DNA of 64,000 bases from Steroidobacteraceae bacterium (GTDB lineage Bacteria; Pseudomonadota; Gammaproteobacteria; Steroidobacterales; Steroidobacteraceae). Below, in pieces: positions 1 through 10,279 of this stretch. How positions within the stretch are numbered: position 1 is the first letter of the stretch; every line of letters begins with the position of its first letter. The stretch is taken from assembly GCA_019187185.1 (NCBI GenBank), contig JABAQU010000006.1, forward strand, positions 1 to 64,000, given 5' to 3'. A program made the position numbers and the translations under genes. A model generated the notes under the pieces. It saw only the letters and a program-made list of their open reading frames with translations. It was not told where the DNA came from and did no database searches.

Positions 1-1449
1 ACGCTGCTGCTCGCGGGCGGCGGCGGCATCGCGCGCACCCTGCACGTCCTTGCGGGCATCCGCGAGGTCGCGCGATCCGCCGAGGTCGGCGGCCGCCGCG
101 AGCAGCTTGTCGGCACTGCCGAAGTCGCCATCGCGCGCCGCCTCGCGCGCGCTGCGCGTGAGTGCCGCCTGGTAATCGCGCTGGAACGCCGTGACCGCAG
201 GGTTCCTGCGGTCGATCTGCTGCAGCGCTGCGAGCTTCGCGCGTGGACCGTTCGCCGAGGCATCGAGCAGTGAGCCCGTCGTGAGCGAGGCGCGCGCCGC
301 GGCGACCGCACGGTCGAGGTCCGTGGCCTTGCGCTGCGCATCGAGGCTGCGGCGCAGGTCCTGCAGCAAGGCCTTGTCCGCTCCGGCTGCGCCGAGTTCA
401 TCGATGAGGCGTTCGGCCAACGCGTACTGCTCCCCTGCCATCGCCTCGCGGGCGCGGGCGGCGAGCCATCTCGGCCGCGCGGCGGCGATGTCGGCTCCGA
501 GCGCAACGACGGCCGGATTTCCGGGCGCCGCAGCGCGCAGCTGCTCATGGAGCTTCGTGGCGTCGTCGAGCTGGCCGGCCTTGATCTCGCCCGAGACCTG
601 CGCGGCGGCGACCGAGACGACGCGTTGCAGGCCGTCGGTCGCTTCGGGGTTGTTCGCCTCCGTGGCGAGTACGCGCGAGTACAGTTCGAGTGCATTGTTG
701 CCTGCGGGCTCGAGGTAGTGCCGCTCGGCGAAGGCGACGCGCGCTGCAGACAGCAGTTCGGGCACCGTGCGCGTATCGGGCGCAGCCGACGCTGCGGGCG
801 CTGGCGCATCGTCGGCAGGAGGCTCCGCAGGCGCCGCTGAGTCGCGTGTCACGGCTGTCGCGGGTGCGCGGGCCGCGCCCTTGTCCGCGTACCACAGCCA
901 GGCGCCGGCGCCGGCTGCGAGCACCGCGATCGCCGCCGCGCCGTAGAGGAATGCGCGCTTGCGCCCGGGCGGCGTACCGTCGTCCACGGCGCCGCGCACT
1001 TGCCCTGCCTCGCGCGCCGGGGCAGGGCGGGGCTCGGTCGCGAGCGCTGCGGCAATCGCTTCGTTCGTGAGCGCTTCCCGGTCGAGCAGCCGCGCGATCG
1101 ACCCGCGGGTCAGCGCGGGCGTCCATTGGGTGCGCGCCGCGGACGGGGCCACGACGACGATCGCGAACGACGGAAAATCGCTCTCGACCGTGCGCACGAT
1201 CTCGGGCGCGTTCGTCAGGGACTGTGCGTCGACGAGCGCAACGCCCGCACGGCCCTGCAGCGCTTCGGTCCAGTTGCCGGAGCCGTCGGTCGGGCGCGAA
1301 CGATAGCGATCGTCCATCGCCGGTCCGAGGCTCAGCAGGAACTCGTCGTCGGCCGTGAACACGACGACGTCCTTGCGGACTGCGCGATTCGTTCCGGCAG
1401 GCCGTGCTGCGGGTGACAGTGCTTGTGCCGCCGAGCCAGGATCTCGCAT
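1..1449 (-). CDS. Degenerate receiver-domain membrane protein with alpha-helical repeats (3' end outside window)
   Basis: An open frame on the minus strand runs from ATG at 1449 to the left edge without a stop (483 codons visible). A good Shine-Dalgarno (GGAGGGG) lies 8 bases before the ATG. Residues about 25-125 look like a response-regulator receiver fold: a first strand VVVFTADDEF, an Asp at the end of a later strand (VALVDAQ, D74), but no conserved Lys near the last strand, so signalling may be degenerate. A single membrane segment follows at about 166-185 (FLYGAAAIAVLAAGAG). After it comes an Ala/Pro-rich linker and a long Ala/Leu-rich helical region resembling TPR-type repeats (for example PELLSAARVAFAERHYLEP). 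Topology would put the receiver part in the cytoplasm and the repeats in the periplasm. The C-terminus, possibly TonB-like, is not in the window. No specific function is assigned. Confidence 0.75.
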   Translation of the reverse strand, partial: MRDPGSAAQALSPAARPAGTNRAVRKDVVVFTADDEFLLSLGPAMDDRYRSRPTDGSGNWTEALQGRAGVALVDAQSLTNAPEIVRTVESDFPSFAIVVVAPSAARTQWTPALTRGSIARLLDREALTNEAIAAALATEPRPAPAREAGQVRGAVDDGTPPGRKRAFLYGAAAIAVLAAGAGAWLWYADKGAARAPATAVTRDSAAPAEPPADDAPAPAASAAPDTRTVPELLSAARVAFAERHYLEPAGNNALELYSRVLATEANNPEATDGLQRVVSVAAAQVSGEIKAGQLDDATKLHEQLRAAAPGNPAVVALGADIAAARPRWLAARAREAMAGEQYALAERLIDELGAAGADKALLQDLRRSLDAQRKATDLDRAVAAARASLTTGSLLDASANGPRAKLAALQQIDRRNPAVTAFQRDYQAALTRSAREAARDGDFGSADKLLAAAADLGGSRDLADARKDVQGARDAAAAREQQR

Positions 1450-1625
1450 CCGGTGAGCCCCTCCAGCCTTGCCCGATACCGGGCCAACGAAAGGGGATAG
1501 TCCGTCGCCCCGTTGCGACGTGGCGGGAACCATTTCACGGAATACGGCCGCATTATGTGCCGTGGGAGCGGCGGGACGCGGCTGTGCCAACTCGGTCACA
1601 GAAAGCGGCCGGCATGCGGCGCCGG

Positions 1626-1653
1626 GCCGGAGGCGCCGCGCGGCGCCTCCGGC
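1626..1653. terminator. 12-bp-arm inverted repeat after ahcY
   Basis: A perfect inverted repeat, arm GCCGGAGGCGCC with a GCGC loop, sits 55 bases beyond the ahcY stop and upstream of the next minus-strand gene. It would form a very stable hairpin and may end the metK-ahcY transcript. There is no T-run after it on either strand, so it is not a canonical intrinsic terminator. The rest of the 1450-1708 gap shows nothing else clear. Confidence 0.4.
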
Positions 1654-1708
1654 TGTCAGCCGTCAGCGATCAGCCGCCGGCGCCATCGATCGCGCGCGCA
1701 GCGCGCGC

Positions 1709-3130
1709 TCAATAGCGATAGTGCTCCGGCTTGAACGGTCCCTGTGGCGGGACGCCGATGTAGGCCGACTGTTCCTGCGTGAGCCGCGTCAGGCGCGCGC
1801 CGATGCGCTCGAGGTGCAGTTGCGCGACCTTCTCGTCGAGGTGCTTCGGCAGCACGTAGACCTCGTTGCGGTACTTCCCGCCGTGCGCAAAGAGTTCAAT
1901 CTGCGCGAGCACCTGGTTCGTGAACGAGTTCGACATCACGAACGACGGATGGCCTGTACCGCAGCCGAGGTTCACGAGGCGCCCTTCGGCCAGCACGATC
2001 AGGCGCTTGCCGTCGGGGAAGATCACATGGTCGACCTGCGGCTTGATGTTCTCCCACCTGTACTGCCTGAGCGCGGCGATCTCGATCTCGCTGTCGAAGT
2101 GGCCGATGTTGCACACGATTGCCTGGTGCTTCATGCGGCGCATGTGTTCGTGCGTGATCACGTTCAGGTTGCCGGTCGCAGTGACGAAGATGTCGGCCTT
2201 GTCGCAGGCCTCGTCCATCGTGACGACCTTGTAACCTTCCATGGCGGCCTGCAGCGCGCAGATCGGATCGATCTCCGTGATCCACACCTGCGCGGAGAGC
2301 GCACGCAGCGATTCGGCGGAGCCCTTGCCCACATCGCCGTAGCCCGCGACGACCGCGATCTTGCCGGCGACCATCACGTCGGTCGCGCGCTTGATCGCAT
2401 CGACGAGCGATTCGCGGCAGCCGTAGAGATTGTCGAACTTCGACTTGGTCACCGAGTCGTTGACGTTGATCGCAGGGAACGGCAGCCGGCCCTCGCGCTG
2501 CAGCTGATAGAGCCGCTTGACGCCGGTCGTCGTCTCCTCGGTGACGCCCTTCACCTGCGCGAGGCGCTTCGAATACCAGCCCGGGCTCTCGGCGAGGCGC
2601 CGCCGTATCGCGGCGAAGAGCGCGGTCTCCTCCTCGTTGGACGGCTTCGCAATCACGGCCGGGTCCTTCTCGGCCTGCGCCCCGAGCATCAGCAGCAGCG
2701 TCGCATCGCCGCCGTCGTCGAGGATCATGTTGGCGAACTGGTTGCCGGGCCACTCGAAGATGCGATGCGTGAACTGCCAGTATTCCTCGAGCGTCTCGCC
2801 CTTGTAGGCGAATACGGGCGTGCCGCCCGCGGCGATCGCGGCGGCGGCGTGGTCCTGCGTCGAGTAGATGTTGCAGGACGCCCAGCGCACGTCGGCGCCG
2901 AGTTCCTTCAGTGTCTCGATCAGCATCGCGGTCTGGATCGTCATGTGGAGCGATCCGGCGATGCGCGCGCCGCGCAGCGGCTTCGCTGCGCCGAATTCCC
3001 TGCGTATCGCCATGAGACCCGGCATCTCGGTCTCGGCGATGGCCATTTCCTTGCGGCCCCACGCGGCGTCGTCGATGTTGCGCACGAAATGGTCGGGGTG
3101 GGCGCCCGACGGCCTGGCTACTGCGGTCAT
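1709..3130 (-). CDS. ahcY: Adenosylhomocysteinase
   Basis: This is S-adenosyl-L-homocysteine hydrolase, which reversibly splits SAH into adenosine and homocysteine and removes the product inhibitor of methyltransferases (activated methyl cycle, cytoplasm, NAD-dependent). At 473 residues it matches the longer proteobacterial/plant form. Visible signatures include the NAD-binding loop [11 protein letters not shown], the segment [17 protein letters not shown], and the C-terminal KPEHYRY. An ATG 36 bases upstream (3166) would add 12 residues, but it lies inside the riboswitch. The start at 3130 has GGAG 7 bases before it and is preferred. The gene follows metK on the same strand, so SAM synthesis and SAH removal are adjacent. 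Regulation by the SAH riboswitch just upstream is expected. Confidence 0.97.
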   Translation of the reverse strand: MTAVARPSGAHPDHFVRNIDDAAWGRKEMAIAETEMPGLMAIRREFGAAKPLRGARIAGSLHMTIQTAMLIETLKELGADVRWASCNIYSTQDHAAAAIAAGGTPVFAYKGETLEEYWQFTHRIFEWPGNQFANMILDDGGDATLLLMLGAQAEKDPAVIAKPSNEEETALFAAIRRRLAESPGWYSKRLAQVKGVTEETTTGVKRLYQLQREGRLPFPAINVNDSVTKSKFDNLYGCRESLVDAIKRATDVMVAGKIAVVAGYGDVGKGSAESLRALSAQVWITEIDPICALQAAMEGYKVVTMDEACDKADIFVTATGNLNVITHEHMRRMKHQAIVCNIGHFDSEIEIAALRQYRWENIKPQVDHVIFPDGKRLIVLAEGRLVNLGCGTGHPSFVMSNSFTNQVLAQIELFAHGGKYRNEVYVLPKHLDEKVAQLHLERIGARLTRLTQEQSAYIGVPPQGPFKPEHYRY

Positions 3131-3148
3131 GACAGTTCTCCGTTCAAC

Positions 3149-3221
3149 GGGAGCGCGGTTAGCCATGTTCCATCGGGGCCTGAGCCTGGCAGGGCGTGTC
3201 CCTGTCGCAGCGCTCCTCAGG
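3149..3221 (-). promoter_or_regulatory. S-adenosylhomocysteine (SAH) riboswitch
   Basis: Read on the minus strand, the segment has the SAH-aptamer signature: CCTGAGGAGCGCTGCGAC, a short hairpin (AGGG...CCCT), then GCCAGGCTCAGG closing P1 (CCTGAG/CTCAGG). CCGCGCTCCC follows about 20 bases later, and its GCGCTC can pair with GAGCGC in the aptamer to make the known pseudoknot. The element lies 19-91 bases before the ahcY start. SAH riboswitches are known to switch on ahcY when SAH builds up. The downstream CCGTTGAACGGAG can fold over the ahcY Shine-Dalgarno, so translational control is plausible but inferred. Confidence 0.9.
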
Positions 3222-3230
3222 CGCGATGCA

Positions 3231-3250
3231 CGGCCGCCACCCGGCGGCCG
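3231..3250. terminator. GC-rich hairpin between metK and the SAH riboswitch
   Basis: GGCCGCC and GGCGGCC arms with a four-base loop (extended by one more pair) lie 12 bases after the metK stop. They could attenuate read-through from metK into the riboswitch and ahcY. No T-run follows, so the terminator role is tentative. Confidence 0.35.
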
Positions 3251-3262
3251 CCTCCATTCGAA

Positions 3263-4438
3263 TCAGGCCGCGCGCACGCGCACACCCGCGTCCGCCGCGA
3301 GCGCCGCCGCCTTGTCGGTGCGCTCCCAGGTGAACTCGGCGTCCTCGCGGCCGAAGTGGCCGTATGCGGCGGTCCTGAAATAGATCGGGCGCGCGAGATC
3401 GAGCATTTCGCGCAGCCCGTACGGCGTGAGGTCGAAGAAACGGCGCACGAGTTGCGTCAGCTTGTCGCGCGGCAGTTTGCCGGTGCCGAAGGTCTCGACC
3501 ATGATCGAGGTCGGTTCCGCGACGCCGATCGCGTAGCTCACCTGGACCTCGCAACGGTCCGCGAGGCCGGCCGCGACGATGTTCTTCGCGACGTAACGGC
3601 AGGCATAGGCGGCCGAGCGATCCACCTTCGACGGATCCTTGCCCGAAAATGCGCCGCCCCCGTGGCGGGCGAAGCCGCCGTACGTGTCGACGATGATCTT
3701 GCGGCCCGTGAGGCCGCAGTCGCCCACCGGCCCGCCGATCACGAAACGGCCCGTCGGATTGATGTGGAACTTCGTGCCCTTGTGCAGCCACTTCTTCGGC
3801 AGCACCGGCAGGATCACCTCGTCCATCACCGCTTCGCGCAGCTGCTTCGCCGGCACGTCGGGTGAATGCTGCGTCGAGAGCACGACCGCGTCGATGGCGA
3901 CCGGCTTGTCGTCCTCATAGCGCAGCGACACCTGGCTTTTTGCGTCGGGCCGCAACCAGGCGAGCCGACCCTTCTTGCGCGCCTGCGCCTGGCGCTGCAC
4001 GAGCCGGTGCGCGTAGGTGATCGGCGCCGGCATCAGCACGTCGGTCTCGTTGCTCGCATAGCCGAACATCAGGCCCTGGTCACCCGCACCCTGCTTGCGC
4101 TCGTCCTTGCGGTCGACGCCCTGGGCGATGTCGGGCGATTGCTTGCCGATCACGTTCACGACGCCGCAGGTTGCGCCGTCGAAGCCCATGTCGGAATGGT
4201 TGTAACCGATGCCGAGCACCGTTTTCCTGACGAGTGCCTCGAGGTCGACCCACGCGCTCGTGGTCACCTCGCCCGCGACGATCACGACGCCGGTCTTGAT
4301 CAGGGTTTCGCAGGCGACGCGTCCGCGCGGATCCTGCGTCAGGATCTCGTCGAGCACCGCGTCCGAAATCTGGTCGGCGATCTTGTCCGGGTGGCCCTCG
4401 GAAACGGACTCGGAGGTGAACAAAAAACTGTTCGACAT
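3263..4438 (-). CDS. metK: S-adenosylmethionine synthetase (methionine adenosyltransferase)
   Basis: It makes S-adenosylmethionine from methionine and ATP, releasing phosphate and pyrophosphate. The cytoplasmic enzyme feeds all methylation and polyamine pathways. At 391 residues it is close to the usual 380-400. Motifs include GHPDK near the N-terminus (residues 15-19), [12 protein letters not shown] for the ATP site, and the glycine-rich loop [16 protein letters not shown]. The ATG at 4438 is the only sensible start; its ribosome site is weak. A TATAAT lies 31-36 bases upstream. ahcY follows on the same strand behind a hairpin and riboswitch, so the two form one methyl-cycle locus. tkt is divergent. 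Confidence 0.98.
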   Translation of the reverse strand: MSNSFLFTSESVSEGHPDKIADQISDAVLDEILTQDPRGRVACETLIKTGVVIVAGEVTTSAWVDLEALVRKTVLGIGYNHSDMGFDGATCGVVNVIGKQSPDIAQGVDRKDERKQGAGDQGLMFGYASNETDVLMPAPITYAHRLVQRQAQARKKGRLAWLRPDAKSQVSLRYEDDKPVAIDAVVLSTQHSPDVPAKQLREAVMDEVILPVLPKKWLHKGTKFHINPTGRFVIGGPVGDCGLTGRKIIVDTYGGFARHGGGAFSGKDPSKVDRSAAYACRYVAKNIVAAGLADRCEVQVSYAIGVAEPTSIMVETFGTGKLPRDKLTQLVRRFFDLTPYGLREMLDLARPIYFRTAAYGHFGREDAEFTWERTDKAAALAADAGVRVRAA

Positions 4439-4468
4439 GTGGATCCACGACGAATTGGCGGAACGTTC

Positions 4469-4474
4469 ATTATA
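4469..4474 (-). promoter_or_regulatory. Candidate -10 box for metK
   Basis: A perfect TATAAT on the minus strand lies 30 bases before the metK ATG, stands out from the GC-rich background and predicts a roughly 25-base leader. The matching -35 region (CTGCGC or TGCGCC) is poor. Confidence 0.55.
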
Positions 4475-4528
4475 CCGTCACCTGCCGTTCCGGCGCAGTG
4501 TCGTCACGCAGCCTTGCGGGACGCGGGT

Positions 4529-4557
4529 TTGCCGTTCCCGCCGCGCTGGTGGACAAT
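4529..4557 (+). promoter_or_regulatory. Candidate promoter for the tkt-gap-pgk-pyk operon
   Basis: TTGCCG (-35) and GACAAT (-10, 4552-4557) are separated by 17 bases, which gives a start near 4564 and a leader of about 32 bases before tkt. The region is divergent from metK. Confidence 0.5.
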
Positions 4558-4595
4558 GCGCGCCCCCTTTCCCCCGCCGGTGCCGCGCCCTCGCC

Positions 4596-6593
4596 ATGCC
4601 CACTCGCCGTGAACTCGCCAACGCCCTGCGCGCCCTCGCCATGGATGCCGTCCAGGCCGCCAATTCCGGGCATCCGGGCGCCCCGATGGGCATGGCCGAC
4701 ATCGCCGAGGTGCTGTGGCGTGATGTACTGAAGCACAATCCCGGCAATCCGCGCTGGGCCGACCGCGACCGGTTCGTGCTGTCGAACGGTCACGCGTCCA
4801 TGCTGCTCTATGCACTGCTGCACCTGACGGGCTACCCGCTCGCGCTCGACGAGATCAGGCGGTTCCGTCAGCTCGGTGCGCGCACTGCGGGCCATCCCGA
4901 ACACGATCCGGACATCGGCATCGAGACGACGACGGGCCCGCTCGGGCAGGGCTTCGCGAACGCGGTGGGCATGGCGCTCGCCGAGCGCACGCTCGCCGCC
5001 GAGTTCAACCGCGACGGCCACGAGATCGTCGATCACCACACCTGGGTGTTCGTCGGCGACGGGTGCCTGATGGAGGGCATCTCGCACGAGGCGGCGTCGT
5101 TCGCCGGCACGCAGAAGCTCGGCAAGCTGACCGCGATCTTCGACGACAACGGCATTTCGATCGACGGCAAGGTACAGGGCTGGTGCACCGACGATGTCGC
5201 GAAGCGCTTCGCCGCCTACGGCTGGCACGTGATCAAGGATGTCGACGGTCACGACTCGGCGGCCGTCGCGTCGGCGCTGCGCAAGGCGCGCGCGCACCGG
5301 AAGCAGCCGACCCTCATCGTGGCGCGCACGATCATCGGCTTCGGTGCACCGAACAAGCAGGGCACGAGCGGCGTGCACGGCGAGGCGCTCGGCGCAGCCG
5401 AGGTCAGCGCGGCGCGTGCGGCGCTCGACTGGCCGTATCCGCCGTTCGAGGTGCCGGAGCCGATTCGCGCCGAGTGGGATGCACGCGCGAAGGGCGCGGC
5501 CGCCGAAAAGAACTGGCAGCGGCGCTTCAGGCGCTACCAGAAGGCGTTCCCCGAGCTCGCCGCGGAGTTCGAGCGAAGGATCGGCGCGCGGCTGCCGGCG
5601 GACAGTGCCTCGCTGTTCGATGCGGCGCTCGCGACGGCCCAGGCGACCAATGCACCGCAGGCGACGCGCGCATCGTCGGGCGCCGTACTGAATTCGATCG
5701 GGCCCGGACTGCCGGAACTTCTCGGCGGCTCGGCCGACCTCACGGGTTCGGTCAATACCCAGCGCAAGGATTCGCGCACGCTCGGCCCCGACACGCCGGG
5801 CGGCAATTACATCCACTACGGCGTGCGCGAGTTCGCGATGACGGCCGTGATGAGCGGGCTCGCGTTGCACGGCGGCTATCGTCCGTACGGCGGCACGTTC
5901 CTCGTCTTCTCCGACTACGCGCGCAATGCGGTGCGCCTCGCCTCGCTGATGCGCCAGCCGGTGGTACTCGTCTACACGCACGACTCGATCGGTCTCGGCG
6001 AGGACGGCCCGACGCATCAGCCGGTCGAGCACCTCGCGAGCCTGCGCGCGATGCCCGGCCTGTCGCTGTGGCGCCCCGCCGATGCCGTCGAGACCGCGAC
6101 CGCGTGGCGCGCGGCCCTCGAGCGCGCCGACGGACCGACGGCACTCGTGCTGACGCGCCAGGCGCTCGCGCAGCAGCAGCGCACCCCGGAGCAGCTTGCG
6201 GCCGTCGCGCGCGGTGGCTATACACTGATCGACTGCGAAGGCGTGCCCGATGCCATCGTGATCGCGACCGGTTCGGAAGTGATGATCGCGGCCGATGCCG
6301 TCCGCGCACTCAACTCGAAGGGGCGGCGCGTGCGGCTCGTGTCGATGCCGTCGGTCGACCGGTTCGAGGCGCAGGATGCCGCGTGGCGCGAGGCCGTATT
6401 GCCAAGCGCGGTCAGGCGGCGTATCGCGGTCGAGGCCGGCGCCCGCCAGGGCTGGTGGCAGTTTGTCGGCCTCGACGGTGACGTGATCGGCATGGAGACG
6501 TTCGGGGCGTCCGGCAAGGGCGGCGAGCTCATGGCACATTTCGGTTTCACGGCGGCGCACGTCGAGGCGGCGGTGGCGCGGCTCTACGGCTGA
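4596..6593 (+). CDS. tkt: Transketolase
   Basis: This thiamine-diphosphate enzyme moves two-carbon ketol units between sugar phosphates in the pentose phosphate pathway (and in the Calvin cycle where present). At 665 residues it has the normal length. The TPP-binding GDG motif is at residues 154-156 ([14 protein letters not shown]). The transketolase N-terminal signature [12 protein letters not shown] and the pyrimidine-domain segments [13 protein letters not shown] and [13 protein letters not shown] are present. The frame is open further upstream, but homology begins at [20 protein letters not shown], so ATG 4596 is chosen; no clear ribosome site precedes it. It heads an operon with gap, pgk and pyk, a usual proteobacterial order. 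Confidence 0.97.
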   Translation: MPTRRELANALRALAMDAVQAANSGHPGAPMGMADIAEVLWRDVLKHNPGNPRWADRDRFVLSNGHASMLLYALLHLTGYPLALDEIRRFRQLGARTAGHPEHDPDIGIETTTGPLGQGFANAVGMALAERTLAAEFNRDGHEIVDHHTWVFVGDGCLMEGISHEAASFAGTQKLGKLTAIFDDNGISIDGKVQGWCTDDVAKRFAAYGWHVIKDVDGHDSAAVASALRKARAHRKQPTLIVARTIIGFGAPNKQGTSGVHGEALGAAEVSAARAALDWPYPPFEVPEPIRAEWDARAKGAAAEKNWQRRFRRYQKAFPELAAEFERRIGARLPADSASLFDAALATAQATNAPQATRASSGAVLNSIGPGLPELLGGSADLTGSVNTQRKDSRTLGPDTPGGNYIHYGVREFAMTAVMSGLALHGGYRPYGGTFLVFSDYARNAVRLASLMRQPVVLVYTHDSIGLGEDGPTHQPVEHLASLRAMPGLSLWRPADAVETATAWRAALERADGPTALVLTRQALAQQQRTPEQLAAVARGGYTLIDCEGVPDAIVIATGSEVMIAADAVRALNSKGRRVRLVSMPSVDRFEAQDAAWREAVLPSAVRRRIAVEAGARQGWWQFVGLDGDVIGMETFGASGKGGELMAHFGFTAAHVEAAVARLYG

Positions 6594-6620
6594 CAGGACA
6601 GGCAGGAGGACGCGAAGGTC

Positions 6621-7634
6621 ATGGCAATCAAGGTCGGCATCAATGGCTACGGGCGCATCGGTCGCAACGTGCTGCGCGCGCTCTACGAGGCGAAGCGTAC
6701 GAACGAAATCCGCATCGTCGCGGTCAACGATCTCGGCGACGCGAACATCAATGCCCACCTGACCCGTCACGACACGGCCCATGGCCGCTTTCCAGGTGAA
6801 GTGCGCGTCGACGGCGATGCGATGGTCGTCAACGGCGATCGCGTGCACGTGCTCGCGGAACGCGACCCGGCGAAACTGCCGTGGGGCGATCTCGGCGTCG
6901 ATTACGTGATCGAAAGCACCGGTCACTTCACCAGCAAGGCGAAGGCGAGTGCGCACCTCAAGGGCGGCGCGAAGAAGGTGCTGATCTCGGCGCCGGGTGG
7001 CTCGGACGTCGATGCGACGGTCGTCTACGGCGTCAACCACGACGTGCTGAAGGCGAGCTTCGACGTGGTTTCGAATGCATCGTGCACGACCAATTGCCTC
7101 GCGCCGGTCGCCAAGGTGCTGCACGAGGGCATCGGCATCGTCGGCGGCCTGATGACGACGATCCACGCCTACACGAACGACCAGGTGCTGACGGATGTCT
7201 ACCACACCGACCTGCGCCGGGCGCGTTCGGCCACGATGTCGATGATTCCGACCAAGACCGGCGCCGCCTCGGCGCTCGGGCTCGTGTTGCCCGCGCTGAA
7301 GGGCAAGCTCGACGGATACGCGGTGCGCGTGCCGACCATCAACGTGTCGCTGGTCGACCTCACGTTCACGGCGGCGCGCGCGACCAGCGTCGAGGAAGTG
7401 AACGGGTTGATGCGTGCCGCGGCGGCGGGTCCGCTGAAGGGCGTCCTCGCATACACCGGCGAGCCGCTCGTGTCCGTCGACTACAACCACGATCCGCATT
7501 CGTCGACGTACGACGACACGATGACCAAGGTGATCGAGGGCAAGCTCGTCAAGGTCTGCTCCTGGTACGACAACGAGTGGGGCTTCTCGAACCGCCTGCT
7601 CGACGTCGTGGCCGCCTGGTCGCGCGCGAAGTAG
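6621..7634 (+). CDS. gap: Glyceraldehyde-3-phosphate dehydrogenase, type I
   Basis: It oxidises glyceraldehyde 3-phosphate to 1,3-bisphosphoglycerate in glycolysis, or works in reverse in gluconeogenesis. The 337-residue protein has the Rossmann start [18 protein letters not shown], the cofactor-specificity segment VAVNDLGD, and the catalytic SNASCTTNC with Cys155. A conserved HAYTND follows, and the C-terminal [14 protein letters not shown] is intact. The VND sequence is compatible with NAD use, but specificity cannot be settled from sequence alone. Erythrose-4-phosphate dehydrogenase, also found next to tkt/pgk, is a less likely alternative. The start has AGGAGG about 13 bases upstream, 27 bases after tkt. 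Confidence 0.95.
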   Translation: MAIKVGINGYGRIGRNVLRALYEAKRTNEIRIVAVNDLGDANINAHLTRHDTAHGRFPGEVRVDGDAMVVNGDRVHVLAERDPAKLPWGDLGVDYVIESTGHFTSKAKASAHLKGGAKKVLISAPGGSDVDATVVYGVNHDVLKASFDVVSNASCTTNCLAPVAKVLHEGIGIVGGLMTTIHAYTNDQVLTDVYHTDLRRARSATMSMIPTKTGAASALGLVLPALKGKLDGYAVRVPTINVSLVDLTFTAARATSVEEVNGLMRAAAAGPLKGVLAYTGEPLVSVDYNHDPHSSTYDDTMTKVIEGKLVKVCSWYDNEWGFSNRLLDVVAAWSRAK

Positions 7635-7644
7635 GGCCGGCGCC

Positions 7645-8826
7645 GTGAAGTTCCTGCGCATGGCGGATGTCGAACTCGCGGGCAAGCGGGTGATGATCCG
7701 CGAGGACCTGAACGTGCCCGTCGACAAGGGCGTGGTCACGAGCGATGCGCGCATCCGTGCGGCGTTGCCGACGGTGCGCTACGCGATGAGCCACGGCGCG
7801 AAGGTATTCATCCTGTCGCATCTCGGGCGGCCCGTGGAGGGGCACTATTCCGCCGCGGACTCGCTCGGCCCGGTGGCGGTGCGTCTCTCGGAACTGCTCG
7901 GCAAGCCGGTTCCGCTGCGCGAGAACTGGCTGAAGAACGGTGTCGATACCGGCTACGGCGAAGCGGTACTGTGCGAGAACGTGCGCTTCAACAAGGGCGA
8001 GAAGGCCAACGACGAGACGCTCGCGCGGCGCATGGCTTCGATGTGCGACGTGTTCGTGATGGACGCGTTCGGCACCGCGCACCGCGCGGAGGCGAGCACG
8101 CACGGCATCGCGGCCTTCGCCCCGGTCGCCTGCGCCGGCCCGCTGCTCACGGCCGAAATCGAGGCGCTCGAGCGTGCGCTCGAGAAGCCCGCGCGGCCAC
8201 TGGTCGCGATCGTCGCGGGTTCCAAGGTATCGACCAAGCTCACGGTGCTCGAATCGCTGCTCGCGAAGGTCGACAAGCTGATCGTCGGCGGCGGCATCGC
8301 CAACACCTTCCTCGCGGCCACCGGGGTCGCGGTCGGCAAGTCGCTGCACGAGGCGGACATGCTCGACATCGCGCGGCAGCTGCTCGGCAAGGCTCGTGAG
8401 CGCGGCACCGAGATACCGCTGCCGACCGACGTCGTCGTCGCGCGCGAGTTCGCGGCGACTGCGCACGCCGACGTGCGGGCGATCCACGACGTGCACGCCG
8501 ACGAAATGATCCTCGACATCGGTCCCGACACCGCGGAGCGCTTCGCGGCGCTGATCGGCGCGGCCGGTACCGTCGTCTGGAACGGCCCCGTCGGTGTCTT
8601 CGAGTTCCCGCAGTTCGGCGAGGGCACGCGCGTGATCGCCGGCGCGATCGCCCGCAGCAAGGCGTTCTCGCTCGCGGGCGGTGGCGACACGCTGGCTGCG
8701 ATCGAGAAATACGGCGTGGCGGACGGCATTTCGTACATATCGACCGGCGGCGGTGCATTCCTCGAGTTCGTCGAGGGCAAGACGCTGCCGGCGGTCGCGG
8801 CGCTCGAGGCGCGCGCACGCGGCTGA
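7645..8826 (+). CDS. pgk: Phosphoglycerate kinase
   Basis: It transfers phosphate between 1,3-bisphosphoglycerate and ADP in glycolysis and gluconeogenesis. The 393-residue protein shows the substrate-binding segments REDLNVP, SHLGRP and ENVRFNKGE, the hinge and ATP-site segments [12 protein letters not shown] and WNGPVGVFE, and the C-terminal [14 protein letters not shown]. The start is GTG at 7645, only 10 bases after gap, which fits tight operon packing; an internal ATG at codon 6 would also keep the fold. The stop overlaps the pyk start (TGATG). Confidence 0.97.
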   Translation: MKFLRMADVELAGKRVMIREDLNVPVDKGVVTSDARIRAALPTVRYAMSHGAKVFILSHLGRPVEGHYSAADSLGPVAVRLSELLGKPVPLRENWLKNGVDTGYGEAVLCENVRFNKGEKANDETLARRMASMCDVFVMDAFGTAHRAEASTHGIAAFAPVACAGPLLTAEIEALERALEKPARPLVAIVAGSKVSTKLTVLESLLAKVDKLIVGGGIANTFLAATGVAVGKSLHEADMLDIARQLLGKARERGTEIPLPTDVVVAREFAATAHADVRAIHDVHADEMILDIGPDTAERFAALIGAAGTVVWNGPVGVFEFPQFGEGTRVIAGAIARSKAFSLAGGGDTLAAIEKYGVADGISYISTGGGAFLEFVEGKTLPAVAALEARARG

Positions 8827-10274
8827 TGTCGCGGAGCCGCATGCATCGCCGCACCAAGATCGTCGCCACGCTCGGCCCGGCGACCGACGACATTGCCGTG
8901 CTCACCGCGATGGTGCGCGCGGGCCTCGATGTCGCCCGTGTCAACTTCTCGCACGGCAGCCAGGACGAGCACCTGCGGCGCATCGAACTCGTGCGGGAAG
9001 CCTCGCGCCGCGCGGGCAAGATCGTCGGCGTGCTCGCCGACCTCGGCGGACCGAAGATCCGCATCGAGGGTTTTCGCGATGGCCCGATACAACTCGCCGA
9101 GGGAGCGACGTTCGCGCTCGATCCGCGCCTCGCGACGGACGCCGGGACACAGACCGAGGTCGGCATCGCCTACCCGAATCTCCACAAGGACGTGAAGGCG
9201 GGCGATACGCTGCTGCTGGCCGACGGGCAGATCGTGCTCGATGTCGTCGCCGTCGACGGGCCACGCGTCTCGACCGTCGTGCGCGTCGGGGGCCCGTTGT
9301 CGAACCGCAAGGGCCTGAACCGGCAGGGCGGCGGCATCTCGGCCCCGGCGCTGTCCGCCAAGGACCTCGACGACATCCGCTTCGCGGCCGCCAACGACAT
9401 CGACTATGTCGCCGTGTCGTTCGCGCGCGATGCGCGCGATGTCCGTGAAGCGCGCGAGCACCTGCGTGCGGCGGGCGGCCACGGCCACATCGTCGCGAAG
9501 ATCGAGCGCAACGAGGCGGTCCACAACCTGGCGTCGATCCTCGACGAGACCGAGGTCGTGATGGTCGCGCGCGGCGATCTCGGCGTCGAGATGGGTTATG
9601 CCGAAATCACCGGACTGCAGAAGACGATCCTGCACCAGGCGCGCAACAAGTTCCGCATCGCGATCACCGCGACGCAGATGATGGAATCGATGATCCACAA
9701 TCCCGTGCCGACGCGCGCCGAGGTGAGCGATGTCGCCAACGCGGTCATGGACGGCACCGATGCGGTGATGCTGTCCGCCGAATCGGCGGTCGGCCGCTAT
9801 CCGGTCAAGGCCGTCGAGGCGATGTCGCACGTGATCCGTGGCGCGGAGAAGTACCAGCTCAGCCATTCACGCGCGCGCCATCGCACGGAGGGGCAGTTCG
9901 GGCGCACCGACGAGGCGATCGCCATGGCCGTCATGTACACGGCGAACCACATGCGCGTGCGCGCCATCGTCGCATTGACGGAATCCGGCTCGACGCCGCT
10001 GTGGATGTCGCGGATCCGCTCCGACATTCCCATCTATGCGTTCACGCGCCACGCGACGACGAGTCGCCGCGTCACGCTCTATCGTGGTGTCTACCCCGTG
10101 CAGTACGACGTGACCGAGCCCGGTGCACGGCACGTGGAGGCTTCGATTTTCGCGCGCCTGCTCGAGCTCGAACTCGTCGAGGTGGGCGACCTCGTGATCG
10201 TGACGTCCGGACCGCTGAGCGGGGTCGCGGGCGGCACGAACGCACTGCAGATCCTCAAAGTCACGCGGAACTGA
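8826..10274 (+). CDS. pyk: Pyruvate kinase
   Basis: It converts phosphoenolpyruvate and ADP to pyruvate and ATP, the last glycolytic step. At 482 residues it is full length. Signatures include RTKIVATLGPAT at the N-terminus, the PEP/Mg region IVAKIERNEAVHNL, VMVARGDLGVEM, and the loop ITATQMMESMIHNPVPTRAEVSDVANAV. The ATG overlaps the pgk stop by one base; an in-frame ATG five codons on (8841) is an alternative. fba, which often follows pyk in proteobacteria, is absent here and a hydrolase gene comes next. Confidence 0.96.
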   Translation: MSRSRMHRRTKIVATLGPATDDIAVLTAMVRAGLDVARVNFSHGSQDEHLRRIELVREASRRAGKIVGVLADLGGPKIRIEGFRDGPIQLAEGATFALDPRLATDAGTQTEVGIAYPNLHKDVKAGDTLLLADGQIVLDVVAVDGPRVSTVVRVGGPLSNRKGLNRQGGGISAPALSAKDLDDIRFAAANDIDYVAVSFARDARDVREAREHLRAAGGHGHIVAKIERNEAVHNLASILDETEVVMVARGDLGVEMGYAEITGLQKTILHQARNKFRIAITATQMMESMIHNPVPTRAEVSDVANAVMDGTDAVMLSAESAVGRYPVKAVEAMSHVIRGAEKYQLSHSRARHRTEGQFGRTDEAIAMAVMYTANHMRVRAIVALTESGSTPLWMSRIRSDIPIYAFTRHATTSRRVTLYRGVYPVQYDVTEPGARHVEASIFARLLELELVEVGDLVIVTSGPLSGVAGGTNALQILKVTRN

Positions 10275-10279
10275 GCCTC

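Noticed and set aside
1469-3865. 798-codon plus-strand open frame
   Set aside because: It lies antisense to ahcY and metK, which have clear homology. Long antisense frames are common in very GC-rich DNA. Its sequence is Arg/Asp-rich without motifs.
4470-7754. 1094-codon minus-strand open frame
   Set aside because: Antisense to tkt and gap; no recognisable domain.
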